This document shows, in pieces, positions 37,269 to 48,960 of a DNA stretch of 64,000 nt. The position numbers and the translations under genes are program-made. Numbering within the stretch: the stretch's first letter is position 1; every line of letters starts with the position of its first letter. Where the stretch lies: the NCBI GenBank assembly GCA_949130485.1, contig OX422193.1:3102371-3166370 (forward strand). Reading direction: 5' to 3'. Under the pieces are notes generated by a model, which ran no database searches, was not told where the DNA came from, and saw only the letters and a list, made by a program, of their open reading frames with translations. Source of the stretch: Agelas oroides. Its lineage: Eukaryota > Porifera > Demospongiae > Agelasida > Agelasidae.

Positions 37269-39335
37269 TGTCAGAGGCGTGAATGACTCCCCGGCGTGAG
37301 TGACTCCCCGGTCATTGACGCCTAAGGCGGAAGTGACTCCCCCCTGGTGGGAATGACTCCCGTACGGCCGTACCGAACGTGGATGATGCGGCCGCTACAA
37401 AACAGACGGGCAGTGATGAGGTGTCATTTTCCGAGTATGGAAGAGTTTCAGACAGAGCTGAGTGTGGTGGAGGAGTACCTATTACGAGGAACTTATCCCG
37501 ACGGATTCTCAAAGGCGGACAAGGCGAATCTGAGGCGAAAATGTAGAAACAATTTCAAGATAGAAGATGGCGTGCTACACTACAGGAAGAATGGTGGAAG
37601 CGAGAAGGAAGAAGATCACTGGCGCATCTGCGTCAGATCAGTGGAGGAAAAGGGTCGCATTCTTGAATCATGCCATTCTGGAGTTGCAGGTATGATAAGT
37701 TGCCAGATATATATTCGCTGTAGCTACATCATGATTGTCCACGTCATGCAAAGTATTCCTTTTGTGTTTCATCTATATCGATGTAGGTAGTCATCTAGGC
37801 AGAGACAAGACAGTGGAAAAGATCACATCACGCTTCTTCTGGCGCAACATGAACGAAGAAATCAGGCAGTTTGTGCAAAACTGTGACAAGTGTCAGCGGA
37901 TGAATGCAAAGTTTGTTAAAAGCAATGCAAAGCTGCACCCAATTCCTGTCGCAGCCAAAGTCTGGCATCAAGTGAGTTAATTGTTATTTTGACTGCTGCA
38001 TGTATATATCTAGCTACATTCACAAATGTGTTGATTTTATCTCTCTACATGCAGGTAGGGATAGATATGATTGGGCCACTGCCTCTGACAAAGTGTTTAA
38101 ATCTGATCAAGATGTTCTGATTCATGGGAAGGAGCTGACAGATGCACTCATTGATGCTGCTCAAAACCTTCTTAGGAAGAATTACCCGCGTATCAATGGA
38201 TTGCAGCCTCCATCTCTTGCACCACTGCTCCAGTTCAACCCAACACCCACTCGGGCTGTTCAAATTCATCACACCGGTAAGTCTGCATGAGCTCTGAAAC
38301 CAGGATATAATATTTTAATGTGTCTCTCTACGTACTTCAAACTATATGGTGTTCTTGTTTAGGACAAAACCACTGGGTGTGCACCTCTAACGTTGGAGCC
38401 AAAAGGGGAGAAGTATTGGTGATGGACAGTCTGGCAATGCAAATACCTATCAACAGATCTATGATCCTCCAGATGGGGCAGATTTATCGAGCACCAAATA
38501 ATCACTCCACAATTTCAGTAAAAGTCTTGCCTGTTCAGCAGCAGAATGGATATAGAGATTGTGGGCTATTTGCCATTGCCTTTGCCACTGAGATCTGCAG
38601 GGGTCAAGACCCAAGCAGAGCAGTGTTCATCCAAACACAGATGCGGGGACACCTGTTCAAATGCCTTACCAAGAGAAACATGATGCCTTTCCCTCAGTTT
38701 CCACAGCAAGAAAAGGCAACACTGCCTCCGCAAATAGCTCTCCGACCACATGTGAACACAATACATGTGACAGTGCACTGCATTTGTCGTATGCCAGATC
38801 ACTATGACACAAACATGGTCCAATGCGAAGCATGCGAAGGATGGTACCACTACTCTTGCATGGGAATCAAAAAAGAGAGAGATATTCCAAAGGTGTGGAA
38901 GTGTGGCTATTGCACACAGCAGCAACTGGACATTCAGCCTGAAAAGCCAATTGAGTTTCAATCGAAGTTTCCTGCAGCCAAGAGACAGCGAGTAGCATAA
39001 TGTGTTGTAGTGTAATATACTGTTATTATTCTAATTTTGCCAGATTTGTTGTCATTGTAAAATTATGTAGCTATATCATATGCATTAACATCGTTTTAAG
39101 ATATCTCCGTGTGTGCATGAGACAATTATACCTAGGCGTGAGTGACTCCCCGAAAATTGATACGTAGGCGTGAGTTACCTAGGGGAGTCATTCGCATCCG
39201 GGGGGAGTCATTCACGCCTAGGCAAAAATGTTCGGGGAGTCATCCACGCCCAGGCGTCAGTGACCGGGAGTCATTCACGCCTAGGCACCAGTGACCGGGA
39301 GTCACGTACGACGGGAGTCATTCGCGCCTATGACA
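37269..39335. mobile_element. Ginger1-like DNA transposon, internally deleted
   Basis: Termini TGTCAGAGGCGTGAATGACT and its inverted partner TGTCATAGGCGCGAATGACT are flanked by CCGG on both sides (37265-37268, 39336-39339). The homologous site in unit 1 (10944-10950) has a single CCGG, proving the insertion. Both ends hold further copies of GGCGTGARTGACTCCC in either orientation. A 4-bp duplication, TGT termini and Gypsy-like integrase sequence with Ulp1 and PHD domains fit the Ginger1 group as I know it. Confidence 0.88.
37437..39000 (+). pseudogene. Ginger-type integrase/Ulp1/PHD protein lacking its catalytic core
   Basis: Exon 37437-37689 and exon 37787-37971 encode the N-terminus and an H2C2 zinc-binding domain (HLGRDKTVEKI then CDKCQRMN). 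The next exon starts at 38055 with the first core strand, GIDMIGPLP, normally the start of the DDE integrase. The rest of that core is missing and the frame jumps near 38092 to SDQDVLIHGKEL. This is a C48 cysteine-protease domain with His (GQNHWVC), Asp (VMDSL) and Cys (NGYRDCGLFA) in place, spanning an intron 38276-38362. A PHD finger follows (CICRMPD to WKCGYC) and a stop at 39000. Without the core it cannot catalyse integration. The protease and PHD exon from 38363 remains open. Confidence 0.85.
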
Positions 39336-39383
39336 CCGGCATTGAACCCAGCCCTTTGCCCGCGGATTATAGTACTAGTAGCA

Positions 39384-40169
39384 ATGTCGCACAATACAAC
39401 CAAATTCAGTAGCGCCAAGTTGGAGGGCTTGAGTGATGGTGACTCCTCCTTAGAGTTAGCAAAGTTTTACTCTGAAATATCTGATTTACAGAAAGAACAT
39501 GGGAAGGAATTGGTTGGAAAGCTTTCACTTGAGAAGAACATGAAGATTCTGGACTTGGGTTGTGGTACTGGCTATCTCTCTGCTTTACTGGCTGACTGTG
39601 TGGGTCCAGAAGGAAAGGTGGTTGCAGTTGACCCGAACAAGAGTCGACTGGAGGTTGCAGAGAAACACTACTCAAGATCTAACCTGGTGTTCCTTGAAGC
39701 AAGTGATGTAACATTTCCCGAAGATCAGTACGATTTGGTGTTTTCAAATTACGTTCTACACTGGATAGAGAACAAGGCTGCACTTTTTAAAAGAGTTTAT
39801 GAGAATCTCAAACCAGGAGGTCGATTTGCATTTAGTGTGAGTGACCAACAACCTACAATTGTTGAGCAGATGGACGATTTGATGGGTCCAGAAATGAAAC
39901 AATGTTTTCATTGGATGTCAGCTTCAGAATACAACCACCTTGCTACTTTTGTTGGATTCAAAGTGACAGATAGTGTTGTTCAAAATAAACCGGTTCATTT
40001 TGAAAATATTGAGAGTCTTATGCAATTTTATCATGGTTCAACAGAAGGACGATTTAACCCAGGGAAGATAGAGCCATCCATACTGGAGACGTTTAAACAA
40101 CCTTTTGGTGATAGGCCCATTGTCCTTGATGATTTTCATCGAGTGACAATTATTCTTACAAAATTTTGA
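39384..40169 (+). CDS. Class I SAM-dependent methyltransferase MT3 (type I, intact)
   Basis: Intronless 261-aa frame with motif I LDLGCGTGYL, VVAVDPNKSR, DLVFSNYVLHWIE and LKPGGRFAF, all expected for SAM binding. It is the only whole type I copy; MT1 and MT5 are broken. The start ATG is in the shared context AGTAGCAATG. A longer in-frame start at 39291 lies in transposon sequence and is rejected. A Ginger element ends only 48 bp upstream, so the original promoter has been moved about 2 kb away. Just after the stop a partial 3' duplicate of the last codons and flank appears at 40403-40432. The substrate is unknown. Confidence 0.92.
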   Translation: MSHNTTKFSSAKLEGLSDGDSSLELAKFYSEISDLQKEHGKELVGKLSLEKNMKILDLGCGTGYLSALLADCVGPEGKVVAVDPNKSRLEVAEKHYSRSNLVFLEASDVTFPEDQYDLVFSNYVLHWIENKAALFKRVYENLKPGGRFAFSVSDQQPTIVEQMDDLMGPEMKQCFHWMSASEYNHLATFVGFKVTDSVVQNKPVHFENIESLMQFYHGSTEGRFNPGKIEPSILETFKQPFGDRPIVLDDFHRVTIILTKF

Positions 40170-41930
40170 GCCAAACATGAACGATTCAACTTGGAACATG
40201 CCATCTTTAGCTACAAGCGTTTCCCATTGCATGGACCATGTTCCCTATGTAACCTGCATACTCTTCCACTGTACTAAAATTATGGTCAGTTTCTCTTTAC
40301 TTGCTGAAAGGCCACATTGCTGGGTTATACTCCCTGTGAGGCACATACAGGCTGGTGATTTTGAAGTCAGAAACAATATCACCCACGCACTAGAGCCTGG
40401 GAGTGACAATTATTCTTACAAAATTTTGAGTCAACATAACTGGTTCAACCTGGGTATGCCATCTTCAGCTACAAGCATCAGCGACCCTTATATTGTCATG
40501 ACGTTTTTAAGCATGTGTACATATTTCGCTAAAATATACTTCTCAATGTAATGTCAGATTTGTTTCTCAGCATTATGAGTTAAAGGCATTCATACTTGAA
40601 GTAATCTTGTGAGGTCAGAACTAGTGCTTATAGTGCATAGACTACAGTACAATCAATGGTAATTCATTACCCAAGTCAGCTGTAGGTATGTGACTGCTTA
40701 GTGCTAAATATAGTATAGTACTGGTAAAACAAGTGGGTTGTTTTAACCATGGTGTGATTACCCTGGTAGCGGGCAAGCTGAAGAGATAGTAGTTGACTGT
40801 TTTCAGAGAAACCTGAGGGGAGCTGTTTCAGATTGTCATGCAACCATAGTCCTGGGATCTTAGTCACTGAATGCGATGCATGTGTGAGAGGGCATGCATG
40901 AGAAAGTTACCATAACTGTATTCCAAATTAGGAAACCCTTGGCAAATCAGGTGACTCCCCGCACACATCAGGTGCCTTTGCTTTTTTGATTAGTGGTTAT
41001 GGTGTGAAAGGTTGTGGTTGTGAGGCAATCTGTATGGACTTCCTGTTTGCTTTGCCTCATTCAATTGGCATTTTCTCATAACCACAGTCTCCTTTGTCTC
41101 TGCAACCATAGTAACCACTACACTCTGTGGTTGATGAGACATAATAATTATACCATGGTTCTTTGTTAGCATCTTGCCTCAGCTATTGAGGAAAGGGAAA
41201 TGCTGGTAGTCACCGTGAATCGAGGCAATGGTCCCTGGCTTGAGCTGCTGAGCCAGACAACTACCAACCCTCGCAATATCTGGTACTGAATGATTTCTGA
41301 TAAATATAGGAAACGTCAATGCCTTCATTCAATTCTGCAGTGCTGATCTCTTTGACTTTTGCTGTATGCCAAATACTGGAAGTGATGGATGCCATTCAGC
41401 AGCACTATCTGGCTTGCTTTGATAGTCTCATATATAGGCAAGACTATCATGGGAGGGGAGTCTGGTCAAATTCCATTATCTTATTACATTAGAAGGGTGA
41501 TACTAGTTGCATCAGAGGATGTTATTTGGTGGGGTCCATCAGTATGGAGATGGGGGCTGATTACTTGCATCAGAGAAGTGAGCATTATGGTTGCTACTTA
41601 CATCAGAGGGTTGATTACTGGATATAAAGTGTTTATCACTATAAATGCATCTAAGGTTGAGCATTGTACATACTAAGCACATTAGAAGATGTCAGAGTGT
41701 CTAGTATACAGTAAAATTATCAAAGGGGTACATAAGCTTGTGGATACTAAGTATAGCAGAGGGTAGATCATTGTTACGTATGTCAGAGGGTTTGTCACTC
41801 CGAGTATATTTGCATTGGAAGGGTGTGCATTGTGGATACCAAGTCCATCAGATCTATAGGGGGTTGATTGCTGGATATTACTTACACCAGAGGTTCCTTT
41901 ACTCTCAGATGGCCAGAAGCACTCTCATAA
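40170..41930. repeat. 3' flank of type I methyltransferase, copy 2
   Basis: Matches 13960-15275. It includes a duplicated gene end (GAGTGACAATTATTCTTAC at 40141 and 40403) that explains the deletion in MT1. No gene recognised. Confidence 0.85.
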
Positions 41931-41934
41931 GGTC

Positions 41935-42085
41935 AAAATTTTTCTGGGGAGCATGTCCCCAGACCCCCCTACAGTACTGTGCACTACATCCACAGTCAAC
42001 TGCGCGCGCTATCTACACGCCCACCAATCTCCACTCTATACCTCCCCCTCCCCCCTCTTCAAACTCTGGATCCGCCCCTGGTATA
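41935..42085. mobile_element. Truncated right half of the CAGTGGCGGAT MITE
   Basis: The words GGAGCATGTCCCCAGACCCC and CTCTGGATCCGCCCCTG correspond to the right end of the element at 32078-32685. The left half is absent. It lies between the type I flank and the MT4 upstream region. Confidence 0.6.
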
Positions 42086-43220
42086 TAAAAAATTGGAAGT
42101 TGATCTCGTGGGAGGACACCTTTCGTACTTCCATTTTCATACTTCCGTTTTCGTACTTCACAGTTTTCACACTTTCGCGTTTTTCACACTTGCCCAGTTC
42201 TTTTGTGTATTGTGTGCTCGCATTGGTATTGCGTATGCCGCTTTTATCACTGTCTGTGGTTTTCTTGGAGAAGCGTTTCCGTTCGAGCATAGATAATATA
42301 CCCTACCTGGGATTGGAAACATTGCCAATTATCACATACTCACACTACAAGCCCGGTGTGCAAGCCCGTGTTGCACTGGAAACATTGCAAGTTCTGTTAT
42401 CTGGTCAGCGTTATTTGGAATACATAGTTCAAACGAGAGTGATGGCTCTTCACGAACAGTCCATTCAACGTACGAACATTCATTCAATACTAATATAAGC
42501 TTTTATGGTGTATATATAATGCTGTTGTGCTATTTGTTTAGTGTCCAGCTACCTCGCAACCGGTGTGCAAGCCATGGCTGGGGGACGATGTCATGTTGTC
42601 TCATAGATAGGTCTAGTCTCGCAAGCCCGACCCACTTCCGCTACGGCCGCAAGATAAGGATTTATGATAAAATATTACAATTTAGATCGAATTGTCATAA
42701 GAGTTCGTTCTCTTCTGTATGTTAACTTCAGTGTAATCGCCATCAAAGCCTCAGCAATCCCCCTTTGCTGGTCCCCTGGCAAATGAGTTTGTTACCCTCA
42801 CAGTTTGCATGTGCTTCTGGAACTCTTGCATGCTGGAGTTGCCATGTGCTTCCACCACCTTCTTGCGCTCCTCATTTTTCCTGTGGACTTTGAGTCAAAA
42901 TGGTCTCCCAGGCATAGTCCATGGTCAGTGCTAAACGGGTCAGATAAAATATGGTGTAACTTGTACTGTGCTTGAAGCATAGACCTACTTCAAAAACCAT
43001 GCAAACATAGATGGTTCTAGGCATGCTGTGGTAGTATCAGCAGATGAATAAACAGTATAATGTGAAATTATGTGGCTCCCCCACAAAGCATGAAGACACT
43101 AACTTCACCAATTTTAGACAAAAGCTCAAACCATTGCCAAAGAAAGGGCATGCTGGGCAAAAATATGTGTCTATGCAAAAGTTCAGTCAGTATGCCAACC
43201 ACTACTTTACAAATATTGTT

Positions 43221-44488
43221 TTTTGTGATTACGTCATTCACTTCCGGATGGCAAAAGCGCACGAATGTCCATTAGCTGCCGTGTGTAAGGCTGTAAGAGG
43301 CCTGAAAGGAAGTAGCGCTCGGTTCTTTTGATTCTCCGAGGCCCCAAACTTGATGAGATTGTAGGAAAAAGCTACTAAACAACAGAAATGGTAGGCGACA
43401 GCGTATAGTAGTACTTGTGAAAGGCAGTTCATAGTGCTACTACCTAAGGTTGCTACAGCTGGCAAAAGCGTTTAGATGGTTTATCTACTCGATAGTGAGC
43501 TAGGATCGCTTCTGCGTCATGGGAATACTCGCTGTACTCTTCACCCTTTGCCATAGTTCACAGCAATCCGGCTGTAAAACAGAGCGCCCTTCCCTCCTTT
43601 TGCAATTTGCCATCCGGAAGTTAATGACGTAATCTCAAAAATTATCGATCGTGGATAAGGTCTATATGTTAGGCTCGTAGTCTCGTCCCCGGACGAGTCC
43701 GCAGGGCGCGCGCGAAAAATTTGGTCTGGACACTTTCACTACGAAAACTGGGGCATGTTTACATACGGCGGTCAGTATAAATTGGGTAATTGTAGGTGTT
43801 AATTACATTATCAGCTACCAGCAGCGTTTGCTTTGGCGCCCAAAAATTTGCAAGCTGGTTATTTGTGATGGCGCATAACGCAATTTACTTTACCTGAGCA
43901 ATCTGATTGGTGCGACAACATGCCGATACATGATTACCCCCCAGTTTTACCAGTGAACGTGTCCAGACCCTATTTTTCGACAAGACCGCAGGGCGCGCGC
44001 GCGAAAAATTTGGTGTCCAGGGACGAGACTACGAGCCTAACATATAGACCTTATCCACGAACGATAATTTTTGAGATTACGTCATTAACTTCCGGATGGC
44101 AAATTGCAAAAGGAGGGAAGGGCGCTCTGTTTTACAGCCGGATTGCTGTGAACTATGGCAAAGGGTGAAGAGTACAGCGAGTATTCCCATGACGCAGAAG
44201 CGATCCTAGCTCACTATCGAGTAGATAAACCATCTAAACGCTTTTGCCAGCTGTAGCAACCTTAGGTAGTAGCACTATGAACTGCCTTTCACAAGTACTA
44301 CTATACACTGTCGCCTACCATTTCTGTTGTTTAGTAACTTTTTCCTACAATCTCATCAAGTTTGGGGCCTCGGAGAATCAAAAGAACCGAGCGCTACTTC
44401 CTTTCAGGCCTCTTACAGCCTTACACACGGCAGCTAATGGACATTCGTGCGCTTTTGCCATCCGGAAGTGAATGACGTAATCACAAAA
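43221..44488. repeat. 1.27-kb near-perfect palindrome
   Basis: The arm from 43221 (TTTTGTGATTACGTCATTC) to about 43677 is repeated inverted from about 44032 to 44488, with only about three mismatches seen over some 455 bp. Each arm is itself a MITE bounded by GTCATTCACTTCCGGATGGC and an inverted partner. The spacer is the element at 43678-44031. Facing 75-aa frames in the arms (43465-43238 minus, 44244-44471 plus) are mirror images and have no recognised domain. Confidence 0.93.
43678..44031. mobile_element. TAGTCTCG MITE at the centre of the palindrome
   Basis: Termini TAGTCTCGTCCCCGGAC and CCAGGGACGAGACTA, with GC-rich CGCGCGCG subterminal words. Its flanks are inverted (AGGCTCG/CGAGCCT), not direct, so no target duplication is present. 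The palindrome runs into the element ends. Confidence 0.88.
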
Positions 44489-44552
44489 TGGTCCCGCGGA
44501 TATAATAGCTATAGCATCACGTGAGCTGTTTCCAATCCCGGCCTGGGAGGGT

Positions 44553-44924
44553 TAGTCTCGTCCCCAGACACCAAATTTTTCGCGCGCGCCCTGCGGCCTT
44601 GTCGAAAAATAGGGTCTGGACACGTTCACTGGCAATTAGTGGTAAAACTGGGGCGTAATCATACGAGCGTATTGGCATGTTGTCGCACCAATCAGATTGT
44701 TCAGGTAAAGTAAATTGCGTTATGCGTCATCACAAATAGCCAGCTTGCAAATTTTTGGACGCCAAAGCAAACGCTGCCGGTAGCTGATAATGTAATTAAC
44801 ACCTACAATTACGCAATTTACTGACCGCCGTAAGTAAACTTGTCCCAGTTTTCATAGTGAAAGTGTCCAGACCCTGACGAGTCCGCAGGGCGCGCGCGAA
44901 AAATTAGGTCTGGGGACGAGACTA
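44553..44924. mobile_element. TAGTCTCG MITE with 9-bp target duplication
   Basis: A 372-bp copy of the same family in the opposite orientation to 43678-44031. It is flanked by perfect direct repeats TGGGAGGGT (44544-44552, 44925-44933). A 9-bp duplication is typical of Mutator-like elements. Confidence 0.9.
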
Positions 44925-44966
44925 TGGGAGGGTATATTATCTATGGTTCGAGACTAACTTGTAGCG

Positions 44967-45753
44967 ATGTCGTGCAACACTACCAAGTACAGCAGCACGA
45001 AGTTGGAGGGCTTGAGAGATGGTGACTCCTCCTTAGAGTTAGCAGAGCTTTACTCTGAAGTATCTGATTTACAGAAAGAACATGGAAAAGAAATGATTCA
45101 AAAACTTTCACTTGAGAAGAACATGAAGATTCTGGACTTGGGTTGTGGTACTGGCTATCTTTCATCTTTGTTGGCTGACAGTGTGAGGCCAGAGGGGAAC
45201 AGTGTTAGCAATTGATCCCAACAAGAGTCGACTTGAGCTTGCAGAGAAACAGTACTCAAGACCCAACCTGGTGTTCCTTGAAGCAAATGATGCAACCTTC
45301 CCCGAAGATCAGTATGATTTGGTATTTTCAAATTACGTTCTACACTGGATAGAAAACAAGACTGCACTTTTGAACAGAGTTTATCACAATCTCAAGCCAG
45401 GAGGTCGATTTGCATTCGGTGTATGTGCCCATCAACCTACAATTGTTGAGCAGATGGACGATCTGATGGGTCCAGAAATGAAACAATGTTTTCATTGGAT
45501 GTCAGCTTCAGAATACAACCACCTTGCTACTGCTGCTGGATTCAAGGTGACATATAGTGTTGTTCAAAAGAAACCAGCCCATTTTGAAAACATTGAGCAT
45601 CTTATCCAAGTTTATTGTGGTTCAACAGAAGGACGATTTAACCCAGGGAAGATAGAGCCAGCCATACTGGAGGCATTTAAACAACCTTTTGGTAATAGGC
45701 CCATTGACCTTGTTCATTTTCATCGAGTGACAATTATTCTTACCAAATTTTGA
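44967..45753 (+). pseudogene. Methyltransferase MT4 (type II copy), single frameshift
   Basis: The frame starts at ATG 44967 as in MT2 and keeps motif I (LDLGCGTGYL). One extra G near 45193 (GAGGGGAAC against GAGGGAAC in MT2) shifts the frame just before the VAVDP strand. The remainder, from IDPNKSRLE to the end, is complete in another frame to 45753. This is the only disabling lesion seen in the coding part. The composite element ends 21 bp before the ATG. Confidence 0.9.
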
Positions 45754-47090
45754 GTCAACACAACTGGTTCAACTTGAACATCCCATCTTCAGCTACAAGT
45801 GCTTCCCATTGTTTGTCTTCAGCAAGTAGTTAAAATGTCCTTATATTTTCTGTTGCATTTCTTTCAATCAAAGGCAACTTTTTAGCATATGTGCTGAAAT
45901 ATATATTTTACAATGTATTGTTGCTCAGAATTATGTGCTAGCATTCATAACAAGGTAGAGAAGGTAGTGTCCCCTCTATGAGGAATAAAGGAGCACCATC
46001 AATTGTATAATGTAATTAGAGATTTGTTGAAAAAGACAGGTTTCAGCACTGTTTGATCCCTTCAATTGAAATGCTGCAAATATATTTAAACTGAACTTTA
46101 TGGGAACCCTTATTGCATGGACAATAACATGCATTTGGAAAAATGATGGAATTTGATCTTGTGACAAGTTGATCTATCGAGAATTGTGCAAGATTGTGGT
46201 TGTAAGGTGATCTGGACTTCTAGCTGTTTTGCATGCTTTATACCTTCTCATAACCATGCACTGCATGTCTCTTCAGGCTCTCTGTAAATATTCCCTGGCT
46301 GATGAATGCTTCCTGTTGGGTTTGTCTCAACTATCTCTTTAGCTTCTCTGTAACCGAAGTCACCACTCCCTGGCTGAGCAACTTAGTCTATAGGCTACCT
46401 ATTGGTTTGTCACTATGCAATTGAAGGGCTGAGAGCCAGAGTGGACTAACCCACAAACATTGAGTTGGACCCCCCTCACTTGGGAATACTTGTAAAATGT
46501 GTTTTAGGAGCTGTAGAAAATTAAGATTTTCAAATTTCTGACCATATGTTCATAGGGTATGATTTCATTTTTGTGCAATTCATGCAGTTTCCAGTACTTG
46601 ATATGTGGGTTAGTCCACTCTGGTTCTTAGCCCTTCAATTAGCATAACCACTGCATTTTTCTTCAGCTTCTCTGAAACCAGAGTAACCTCTCTGTAGACT
46701 AATTGATGTTATAGTTGCACCATGGTTCTTTAGAACATCTTGTCTCAGCCGATGTATGAGGTGAATGAAAACAATGTGAAAAAGCTGGTGCGTAGCTACC
46801 AGGAATCCAGCCAAGGGTATTTGGCTTGAGCTGCTGAACTATATATACAACCACTGCCCAACCACCAGTATTCATACTGCACGGGTGGTGCTGAATGCTC
46901 CAGTCAGCTATCACTACACACCTGACAGCTAATCATTAAGTGTATAGTTATGGGTTGAAGATGTGACAGAGTGATTTTTATGCACTTTGTGTCACCTTGT
47001 GTGGGCAGATCTCAGACAAGCCGCACACACTTTAGGGAAGCAATATCCCGTCTGCCTAGGAACCATGCTTTAAAGAGGTATGAAGAGTGT
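45754..47090. repeat. 3' flank of type II methyltransferase, copy 2
   Basis: Matches 24982-26716 with the differences noted there. It joins directly to the linker at 47095, whereas in unit 1 a LINE and extra sequence intervene. Confidence 0.85.
46423..46636. mobile_element. 214-bp MITE with AATT target duplication
   Basis: Termini GAAGGGCTGAGAGCCAGAGT and its near-perfect inverted complement are flanked by AATT (46419-46422, 46637-46640). The unoccupied site GCAATTAGC is present after MT2 near 25760. Confidence 0.92.
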
Positions 47091-48544
47091 GTCAATTAAC
47101 CCAAAATTGCATGTACATGGGCAGTCCAGGATATATGAAGCATAGAGAGCTATGTGGCACAGAATCTATACATGAAGCAGACTACATTAGCTTGATGTTG
47201 AAGACAAAAAGTGTCTAGTATTTAAACGAATCTTGTACGTCATCATCATTAACATTACTTTGGAAGATGTCTGACAAATGATTGCTGCACTATTTGCGGA
47301 CAACGTATATTTGTTGTGAACATACACATCGTCAGCACCGCCAGCGTTGTAATTGTCTATGTGTATGAACAATGAACGAGTCACATCTCCCTAAAAATAG
47401 GCCTAGATGTTATGCAAAGTCATCTACTGGGAAGGATGCGTTTCGGCCTACATGCACGAGGTCTCGAACCCATGCAGACCCCGGGAAAGGGTCGGGTAAG
47501 GTACAGGGTGAAAGCCGCATACGCCATCATTAATTTTGTAATAAATAGCGCGGGACCTCCTGACACTTTTGACTTGGTCTTAATCTCCGTGCTGCGACTC
47601 GTGGCATGCGCCGTGCCACACCCTCTGTATACTTAGTCTGTAATAGACCTTCGAGGAAACGAAGCCGAGAAGACTGCAGTTGTGAAGAGAGCAGCCATCC
47701 CTCAGGTGATTCTTAACAACAAAGAACATCAACCTATAGCTACGATGCACTGTCAGTGAACTCATTATGTAAACAAGAGATTCTTGTTCATATTTGCTCA
47801 TTTCATACATATCACCGTTCGAATTTTATTGTCTGTACTAGAAGCAAAAGTTTTCCAGGGACATTGCCTAGTGCATCATATAGTTTAGCCATTACAAGAC
47901 ATGAACCAAGAAACTCAGGGAAGGGGGTCCTAGGAGTGGCCACAGCAGTTGAAACTAGCTTACATTGACCTCATGGGTAGCAGAGAGGACCTGTGAGGGG
48001 ATGGTTCAGAATTAGTTAGAGACTTAATGGTATGCCTGGTGGATGAGTTCTGAGCATTGAAACTTACAGTGATCTTATCACAGTTACTAATAGTGTAAAC
48101 AGACACCAACAGGGCTGCAATTTGAAGCAAGAGCAGATACCATGATCTCTTTAATTACAACTTCAACCAATCGCATCATGGACTAATGAGTCATTTGTGG
48201 ATTCCTGGCCATTATAATGGTGACTCTAGTTAATGGAGAAACTGAACTATTTAGTAACTTATTTAGTACACTTGACTGACCTGTTCCAACTGTGGGTGTA
48301 CAACATCTATTTCAGGCTCATCTGGCGGAATGTGACATGATCCTTTCATGCCAATGAATTTAGTGAATATGATTTCAATGTAAAACTGTAATATTTACAA
48401 CAAATATACCAGTAGATGCATGATTGTGTGTTACATAAACTGATCCTCACTGAAGCTGTTTTACTATAGCTACTGCTAAAGAGTGAGACATATAGTTGAA
48501 GCCAGGAAAGAACAAACACTGTCACCACCCGCACTCTAAGAGTG

Positions 48545-48960
48545 TCTGTTCATGATTGAACGAGACTATCAGGTAGTGGAATCCCAGGAGATTGATCAAT
48601 ACTGAGTAACAGCATCTGGTGTGGCTCCACTTGCCATTCACTTCTCCTGCAAGTTGGTACCACATGGTGTTTTCTGTTCCTTGGTGGCATTCCTTCGGTC
48701 ACAATCCTCTCCCTGGAACTTGTCCCTCTGTACCTGAAGACAACACCAAACCATTGTGCTTGACAACGAACTGCATCAAATTCCAGCTCCCAGAAGGTGC
48801 TCCTGGATCATTCACACTGATTGACACATTCTCTCGCTTTGAAGTACATATAGGTCCTTTAACTCCTATACATAAAAGAGGTGTCATGAGTGATGAACAC
48901 GCCTATTTACACTGCAGTTTGCGCTCTGTTTTGTTGTTAAATGTTACTCAGACTGGGTGT
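48545..48960 (+). pseudogene. Upstream exon of death-domain protein, copy D3
   Basis: Keeps the full CIKFQLPEGAPGSFTLIDTF and FEVHIGPLTPIHKRG stretch that D1 has lost by deletion. The codon after DQY is TGA where D1 has CGA, so this copy also has a disabling change, but at a different place. Exon borders are not certain. Confidence 0.6.

Larger units (their letters stand above)
42288..44945. mobile_element. 2.66-kb composite element upstream of MT4
   Basis: Outer termini CATAGATAATATACCCT and its inverted complement, AGGGTATATTATCTATG, are flanked by a perfect 7-bp duplication GTTCGAG (42281-42287, 44946-44952). The orthologous MT2 upstream region (24175-24196) is uninterrupted with one GTTCGAG. 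Inside are three other MITEs: an inverted pair around a central element, and a separate copy at 44553. No transposase was recognised. Confidence 0.9.

Noticed and set aside
39291-39383. Longer N-terminus for MT3 starting at 39291
   Set aside because: The extra 31 codons come from the Ginger end and the junction. The other copies share only the start at 39384.
43238-44471. Pair of 75-aa frames, one on each strand, nearly identical
   Set aside because: They are the same sequence in the two palindrome arms, inside MITEs, with no recognised domain or conserved start context.
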